A stretch of 64,000 nucleotides of DNA, from positions 248,001 to 312,000 of the forward strand of contig NZ_JAERRJ010000009.1 of the NCBI RefSeq assembly GCF_016741815.1, read 5' to 3'. Position numbers and translations under genes: made by a program. This DNA comes from Nocardia acididurans (GTDB lineage Bacteria > Actinomycetota > Actinomycetes > Mycobacteriales > Mycobacteriaceae). The notes beneath the pieces are model-generated. The model made no database searches, was not told where the DNA came from, and saw only the letters and a list, made by a program, of their open reading frames with translations. Shown piece by piece: positions 59,335 to 64,000 of the stretch (positions within the stretch are counted from its first letter, which is position 1; every line of letters starts with the position of its first letter).

Positions 59335-60443
59335 GCGACGCCGTCAAGGACCGCGGGCCGGAAACCCCGGCCCGCAGTCGTCGCACGCTCCCGCGAATCG
59401 CACTGCCGGGAGCCGACTCTCGCTACGGGGCGCTGCTGCGATACCTCGGTATCCGGCTCGCGCTGATCCCGGTCACGGCCTGGATCCTGGTGACCATCGT
59501 GTTCGTCATGCTGCGCGTCATCGGCGACCCCATCACCGCCTCCATGGGCGGGCGCATGAGCGCCGAGCAGATCGAGATCCGCAAGGAGGCCGCCGGGCTG
59601 AATCGCCCACTGCACGTGCAGTATTGGGAGTACATCAGCGGCCTCGCCCGCGGCGACTTCGGATACACGCAGAACAAGCGGGCGGTCAGCGACGTCATCG
59701 TCACCTACGGGGCCGCCACCGCCGAACTGGTGTTCTGGGCGCTGCTCGTCGCCTTCGCCGTCGGCATCCCGCTCGGCAGATACGCTGCCACACGCCGGGA
59801 TTCGGCCGCCGACGTCGGACTGCGGCTGTTCGGCATCCTCGCCTACGCCGCACCCGTGTTCTTCGTGGGCCTGCTGCTCAAACTGCTGTTCGCGGTGAAA
59901 CTCGGGTGGCTGCCCGTCTCCGGGCGGGCCAGCCCGGCCGTCGAACTGCAGCTGCAGCACGTGTCACCCAAGACCAATGTGATGGTGATCGACGCAATCC
60001 TGTACGGCGACATGGGAAATCTGGTCGACGTGCTGAAACACGCGGTGCTGCCCGCGCTCGCGCTCGGACTGCTCACTGCGGGGGTGTTCCTGCGGCTGGT
60101 GCGGATCAATCTGATCCAGACCCTGCGCAGCGACTACGTGGATGCCGCACTGGCACGCGGGGTTTCGCGGCGGATGGTCACCCGCCGCCACGCCTTCCGC
60201 AACGCGCTCATCCCCGTCGTCACCGTCATGGGGCTGCAGATCGCCATGCTGCTCGGCGGCGCGGTGCTCACCGAGCGCACCTTCGAATGGAAGGGCCTGG
60301 GCAACGAACTCGCGCTCTACATCGGGCAGCGGGACTTCCTGGCCATCCAGGGCATCGTCGCCTTCATCGCGATCCTGGTCGCGGTGATGAGCTTCTTCGT
60401 CGACGTCATCGTCGCCATGATCGACCCGAGGGTGAGGTTCTGA
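59331..60443 (+). CDS. DppB-type ABC permease
   Basis: 370-aa inner-membrane permease. N-terminal ~40 residues are a cytoplasmic extension, then six helices; the EAA-type loop is YVDAALARGVSRRMVTRRHAFRNALIPVVTV. GTG start overlaps the lipoprotein stop and its stop overlaps the next ATG (TGATG). Pairs with the following DppC-type permease. Confidence 0.95.
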   Translation: MSDAVKDRGPETPARSRRTLPRIALPGADSRYGALLRYLGIRLALIPVTAWILVTIVFVMLRVIGDPITASMGGRMSAEQIEIRKEAAGLNRPLHVQYWEYISGLARGDFGYTQNKRAVSDVIVTYGAATAELVFWALLVAFAVGIPLGRYAATRRDSAADVGLRLFGILAYAAPVFFVGLLLKLLFAVKLGWLPVSGRASPAVELQLQHVSPKTNVMVIDAILYGDMGNLVDVLKHAVLPALALGLLTAGVFLRLVRINLIQTLRSDYVDAALARGVSRRMVTRRHAFRNALIPVVTVMGLQIAMLLGGAVLTERTFEWKGLGNELALYIGQRDFLAIQGIVAFIAILVAVMSFFVDVIVAMIDPRVRF

Positions 60444-61510
60444 TGGCCACGCCGGAAGTACTCGTCGAACCCGCCGCGCTGCCGCCGGTGCCGCCCCGGC
60501 GCGGCCTGCCCGGGCTGCGCCTGTTCGCCATGACCGCCGGATTACAGCGCGTCACACTGATTTTCGGGCTCGCGCTGGTGGCGGTGTTCGTCTTCATCGC
60601 CGTCTTCGCGCCGCTGCTCGCGCCCTACGGGCTGGCGCAGAACAATGTCGACGGCACCCAGTTCGCGAAACTGGAGCCGCCGTCGGCGGAACACCTGTTC
60701 GGGACCTCGGTCCGGCAGGAGGATGTGCTCTCCCGCGTGCTGTACGGGGCGCGCACGGCGCTGGCGGTCATCGCCATCTCACTGGTGCTGTCGCTGTTCG
60801 TCGGCGTCCCACTGGGATTGGTGTCCGGCTACGTCGGGCGCTGGCTCGATCGCGTGCTCGTACTCGTCATGGACGCCATGTACGGATTCCCGTCGCTGCT
60901 GCTCGCCATCGTCGTATCCGTCGCGGTGGCGGGCGGGGAATCCAGTGCCGCGGGCGGCATCATGGCGGCGGCCATCGCCATCACCGTCATCTTCGTACCG
61001 CAGTACTTCCGGGTGACGCGCAATGCCACCATCGCCGTCAAACACGAACCGTATGTGGACGCCGCGCGTGTCACCGGGGCGGGCACGGCGCGAATCCTGT
61101 TCCGGCACATCCTCGCCAACGTCACCCAGTCGCTGCCCGTGATCATCACGCTCAACGGCGCGGAAGCCATCCTGACGCTGGCCGGACTCGGCTTCCTCGG
61201 CTTCGGCATCGAACCGACCCAGGCCGCCGAATGGGGCTACGACCTCAACAAGGCACTCGGCGACGTGTCCAACGGCATCTGGTGGACCAGCGTCTACCCG
61301 GGCCTGGCCATCGTCATCGTGGTGCTCGGAATGACCCTGGTGGGTGAAAGTCTCAACGAGGTGCTCAACCCGTTGCTGCGCACCCGCCGCGGGGTGACCG
61401 CCGTCGTGGGCGTGACCGTGCCGGCGGGCACGGCCACGGCGGCGGATCTCGAAGTCGCCGCCGCCCTGGATCAGGCGGTCGAGGAAAAGGAGGCCCGAGC
61501 TGATGAGTGA
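60443..61510 (+). CDS. DppC-type ABC permease
   Basis: 355-aa permease with the N-terminal DppC-N region (PPSAEHLFGTSVRQEDVLSR) and EAA loop YVDAARVTGAGTARILFRHILANV, and GLGFLGFGIEPTQAAEWG near the end. A C-terminal tail of ~50 residues beyond the last helix is longer than usual. Overlaps the preceding gene by one base and the ATPase gene by 8 nt. Confidence 0.95.
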   Translation: MATPEVLVEPAALPPVPPRRGLPGLRLFAMTAGLQRVTLIFGLALVAVFVFIAVFAPLLAPYGLAQNNVDGTQFAKLEPPSAEHLFGTSVRQEDVLSRVLYGARTALAVIAISLVLSLFVGVPLGLVSGYVGRWLDRVLVLVMDAMYGFPSLLLAIVVSVAVAGGESSAAGGIMAAAIAITVIFVPQYFRVTRNATIAVKHEPYVDAARVTGAGTARILFRHILANVTQSLPVIITLNGAEAILTLAGLGFLGFGIEPTQAAEWGYDLNKALGDVSNGIWWTSVYPGLAIVIVVLGMTLVGESLNEVLNPLLRTRRGVTAVVGVTVPAGTATAADLEVAAALDQAVEEKEARADE

Positions 61511-63233
61511 GCAAGCGGCACCGGCGCTTTCGGTGAAGGGCCTTTCGGTCACCTTCGCCACCGACGCCGGGCCCGTCAACGCCGTGTGCTCGGTGTCGTA
61601 CCAGGTGTTCCCCGGCGAGGTGCTCGCCGTCGTCGGGGAATCCGGGTCCGGGAAATCGGTGAGCTCGCGCACCGCCATCGGGCTGCTGCCGCCGACCGCG
61701 CAGGTACGGGGGCTGGTCACGCTCGGCACCGACAAGATCACGTCGATGAGCGAGAAACAGCTCACCGCGGTGCGCGGGGGAGCGATCTCCATGGTGTTCC
61801 AGGAGCCCGGCAGTGCGCTGGACCCGCTGTACACCGTCGGATATCAGATCTCGGAAGCCCTTCGCGCGCACCGGGACATGAAGAAGAAGCAGGCGCGGGC
61901 GCGGGCCGTCGAACTGCTGCGGATGGTCGGACTGCCCGATCCGGACGAGCGGGTCGACTACTACCCGCATCAACTCTCCGGCGGGCAGAAGCAGCGCGTC
62001 ATGATCGCCATCGCCATCGCCTGCGAACCCAAGGTGATCATCGCCGACGAACCCACCACCGCACTCGACGTGACCGTGCAGGCCGAAATCCTGGAACTGC
62101 TGCGGGATCTGCGCGATCGCATCGGCAGCGCCATCGTGCTCATCACCCACAACATGGGCGTGGTCGCCGATCTCGCGGACCGCGTCGTGGTGATGCGCGC
62201 GGGGGAGGTGGTCGAGGAAGCACCCGTCGACGAACTCTTCGCCAACCCGCGACACGAGTACACCCGGGCGTTGCTCGCGGCCGTTCCGCACCTGGGCGCG
62301 AGCAGGATTCGCGATCAGGTGACGGCCGTGACATGCGCGACCGAACCCGCCGCGGACGACAGGCCGGTACTGGCGAAGGCGGTCCCGCCGGTGCCCGACG
62401 CGCCGGTGCTCGACATCGCCGACCTGGTGGTCGAATTCCACGGTGCGCTGGGCCGCACCGCCTTTCGCGCAGTCGACGCGGTGAACCTCACCATCGGGCG
62501 GGGCGAAACCCTCGGCCTGGTGGGCGAATCCGGCTCCGGGAAATCCACCATCGGCCGGTGCGTGGCGGGACTGCAGCGCGCCACCTCCGGCGCGATCCGG
62601 GTGCAGGGCGTGGACATCGCGCGCATGTCGGAGAAACAGCTCCGGCCGATGCGCAAGCGGCTGGGTTTCGTGTTCCAGGATCCGGCCACCTCGCTCAACC
62701 CGCGCCTCACCGTCGGCGACTGCGTGGCCGAACCGCTCATCGTGCACCGCACCCTCACCGGGACGGCCCTGCGCGAGCGCGTCCGCCATCTCCTCGACGA
62801 CGTCCAACTCCCCGCCGGCACCGAGAAGCGCTACCCACACGAATTGTCCGGCGGGCAGCGACAGCGCGTCAGCCTCGCCCGCGCCCTCGTCCTCAACCCG
62901 GATCTGCTCATCGCCGACGAGCCGACAAGCGCCCTGGACGTCTCCGTCCAGGCGAAGGTCCTCGAGCTCTTCGCCCAACTCCAAGCCGAATGCGGATGGG
63001 CGTGTCTGTTCATCAGCCACGACCTCGCCGTCGTCGACCAACTCGCCGACCGCATCGCCGTGCTGTGCCGCGGCGCGGTCGTCGAACAGGGCACCCGCGA
63101 CGAGATCCTGCGACACCCCACCGAGGAGTACACCCGCCGCCTCGTAGCCGCTGTTCCCGTGCCGGACCCGATCGAACAACGCCGTCGCCGCACCGAATCC
63201 GCCGCGTTGTTCACCGCTGATCACACCGCTTGA
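61503..63233 (+). CDS. fused DppD-DppF ABC ATPase
   Basis: 576-aa protein with two complete nucleotide-binding domains: Walker A GESGSGKSV and GESGSGKSTI, signatures LSGGQKQRVMIAIAIA and LSGGQRQRVSLARALVL, Walker B IIADEPTTALDV and LIADEPTSALDV. Both halves carry oligopeptide-type C-terminal extension linker pieces, making one polypeptide serve as both ATPases of the importer, as commonly seen in actinobacteria. Last gene of the operon; purM follows after 87 bp. Confidence 0.96.
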   Translation: MSEQAAPALSVKGLSVTFATDAGPVNAVCSVSYQVFPGEVLAVVGESGSGKSVSSRTAIGLLPPTAQVRGLVTLGTDKITSMSEKQLTAVRGGAISMVFQEPGSALDPLYTVGYQISEALRAHRDMKKKQARARAVELLRMVGLPDPDERVDYYPHQLSGGQKQRVMIAIAIACEPKVIIADEPTTALDVTVQAEILELLRDLRDRIGSAIVLITHNMGVVADLADRVVVMRAGEVVEEAPVDELFANPRHEYTRALLAAVPHLGASRIRDQVTAVTCATEPAADDRPVLAKAVPPVPDAPVLDIADLVVEFHGALGRTAFRAVDAVNLTIGRGETLGLVGESGSGKSTIGRCVAGLQRATSGAIRVQGVDIARMSEKQLRPMRKRLGFVFQDPATSLNPRLTVGDCVAEPLIVHRTLTGTALRERVRHLLDDVQLPAGTEKRYPHELSGGQRQRVSLARALVLNPDLLIADEPTSALDVSVQAKVLELFAQLQAECGWACLFISHDLAVVDQLADRIAVLCRGAVVEQGTRDEILRHPTEEYTRRLVAAVPVPDPIEQRRRRTESAALFTADHTA

Positions 63234-63320
63234 CACCGATACGAGTGCAGAGGCGTTATTCGGCTCAGGTACCGTGAGCAGGCAACTATCCAACGAATCG
63301 GCTTGGAGTTCTCCCCCAAC

Positions 63321-64000
63321 ATGACTGAACAGACACCCAGTGCGGCCGGTGCCTCGTACGCGGCGGCCGGAGTGGATATCGAGGCCGGCGACCGGGCAGT
63401 CGAACTGTTCGCGCCACTGGCCAAGAAGGCCTCCCGGCCCGAAGTACAGGGTGGACTCGGCGGATTCGCCGGACTGTTCGCACTGAAGGGCGGGTACAAG
63501 GAGCCGTTGCTGGCCTCCTCCACCGACGGCGTCGGCACCAAGATCGCCGTCGCCCAGGCGCTCGACAAGCACGACACCATCGGCCTCGACCTGGTCGCCA
63601 TGGTCGTCGACGACCTCGTGGTGTGCGGCGCCGAACCGCTGTTCCTGCAGGACTACATCGCCGTCGGCAAGGTCGTCCCCGAGCGGGTCGCCCAGATCGT
63701 CGCGGGCATCGCCGAAGGCTGCGTGCAGGCTGGTTGCGCCCTGCTCGGTGGCGAGACCGCCGAGCACCCCGGCCTCATGGGCCCGGACGACTACGACATC
63801 TCCGGCACCGGTGTCGGCGTCGTGGAAGCCGACGCCGTGCTCGGCCCCGACCGCGTCCGCCCCGGCGACGTCGTCATCGCCATGGGCGCCTCGGGCCTGC
63901 ACTCCAACGGCTACTCGCTGGCCCGCAAGGTGCTGCTCGACATCGACCGCATGTCCCTCACCGGGCACGTCGAGGAATTCGGCCGCACCCTCGGCGAGGA
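63321..64000 (+). CDS. purM: phosphoribosylformylglycinamidine cyclo-ligase, 3' end outside window
   Basis: First ~226 residues of AIR synthetase: SYAAAGVDIEAGDRAVELF (start of the family), SSTDGVGTKIAVAQALDKHDTIGLDLVAMVVDDLVVCGAEPLF, and GGETAEHPGLM with the conserved Gly/Glu/His, and GASGLHSNGYSLARKV. The open frame runs off the window. ATG at 63321 has a weak GGAG 12 nt upstream. Fifth step of purine synthesis. In mycobacteria purM directly follows purF; here a peptide importer intervenes. Confidence 0.96.
   Translation, partial: MTEQTPSAAGASYAAAGVDIEAGDRAVELFAPLAKKASRPEVQGGLGGFAGLFALKGGYKEPLLASSTDGVGTKIAVAQALDKHDTIGLDLVAMVVDDLVVCGAEPLFLQDYIAVGKVVPERVAQIVAGIAEGCVQAGCALLGGETAEHPGLMGPDDYDISGTGVGVVEADAVLGPDRVRPGDVVIAMGASGLHSNGYSLARKVLLDIDRMSLTGHVEEFGRTLGE

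Noticed and set aside
61365..63968. Minus-strand frame opposite the fused ATPase and purM
   Set aside because: Antisense shadow with repetitive His/Gly/Asp-rich translation; both + strand genes are certain.
1..64000. CRISPR arrays, insertion sequences, prophage, origin
   Set aside because: No regularly spaced repeats with spacers, transposase, integrase or replication genes were found; the 47-bp units are directly adjacent with no spacers.

Overview
The window looks like the chromosome of a mycolic-acid actinomycete, most likely Nocardia or a close relative. The evidence is very high G+C, frequent GTG starts, leaderless promoters with a -10 hexamer about 7 nt before the start codon, an antigen-85-type esterase, MMPL and DUF2029 (GT87) envelope proteins, and a gene order that follows the phoP-phoR to purF-purM segment of Mycobacterium tuberculosis as I remember it. 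No prophage, insertion sequence or CRISPR array was seen.

Layout. 1-2.8 kb: a ferric-siderophore ABC importer (permease cut by the window edge, ATPase, lipoprotein). 2.8-8.4 kb: otsA with a 56-aa upstream micro-gene, an alpha/beta hydrolase, an orphan MbtH protein, tRNA-Thr(TGT), a large unknown protein and a secreted glycine-zipper protein. 8.5-11.5 kb: phoP-phoR, a HIT protein and a PH-domain protein. 11.6-18.6 kb: purD, an M23 peptidase, an aminotransferase, a TetR regulator, purB and a HIT protein, with intergenic repeats around purD and purB. 18.7-23.6 kb: an antigen-85-like esterase, DUF397 and DUF2330 proteins and an S9 oligopeptidase. 23.6-29.5 kb: a partly decayed glutamate-decarboxylase locus (gadB intact, a gutted gadC-like gene, a glutaminase stub), an intact APC antiporter, a small membrane protein and an M20 peptidase. 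29.6-36.6 kb: a nitric-oxide-reductase-like membrane protein that has lost most metal ligands, an MMPL transporter operon and a metallo-beta-lactamase-fold hydrolase. 36.8-46 kb: purS-purQ, two AmiC-like sensor proteins flanking a MarR regulator, an M18 aminopeptidase, a GT87 mannosyltransferase and purL. 46-50 kb: a three-gene micro-operon divergent from a GntR regulator and a YdcF-like protein, then an FkbM methyltransferase and a HAD phosphatase. 50-55.6 kb: membrane and hydrolase genes and a sterol-carrier-like protein. 55.7-64 kb: purF, a four-gene peptide ABC importer, and purM running off the end.

How they work together: purD, purS/purQ/purL, purM, purF and purB supply six steps of de novo purine synthesis but are scattered singly or in pairs; purD and purB share an almost identical 45-bp upstream element. 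The most unusual items are the ligand-depleted NorB-like protein (29565-31286), the AmiC-MarR-AmiC module (37841-40449), the micro-operon with a Clp-N-like protein and a catalytically altered resolvase-like protein (46087-46822), and the decayed gad/glutaminase locus.
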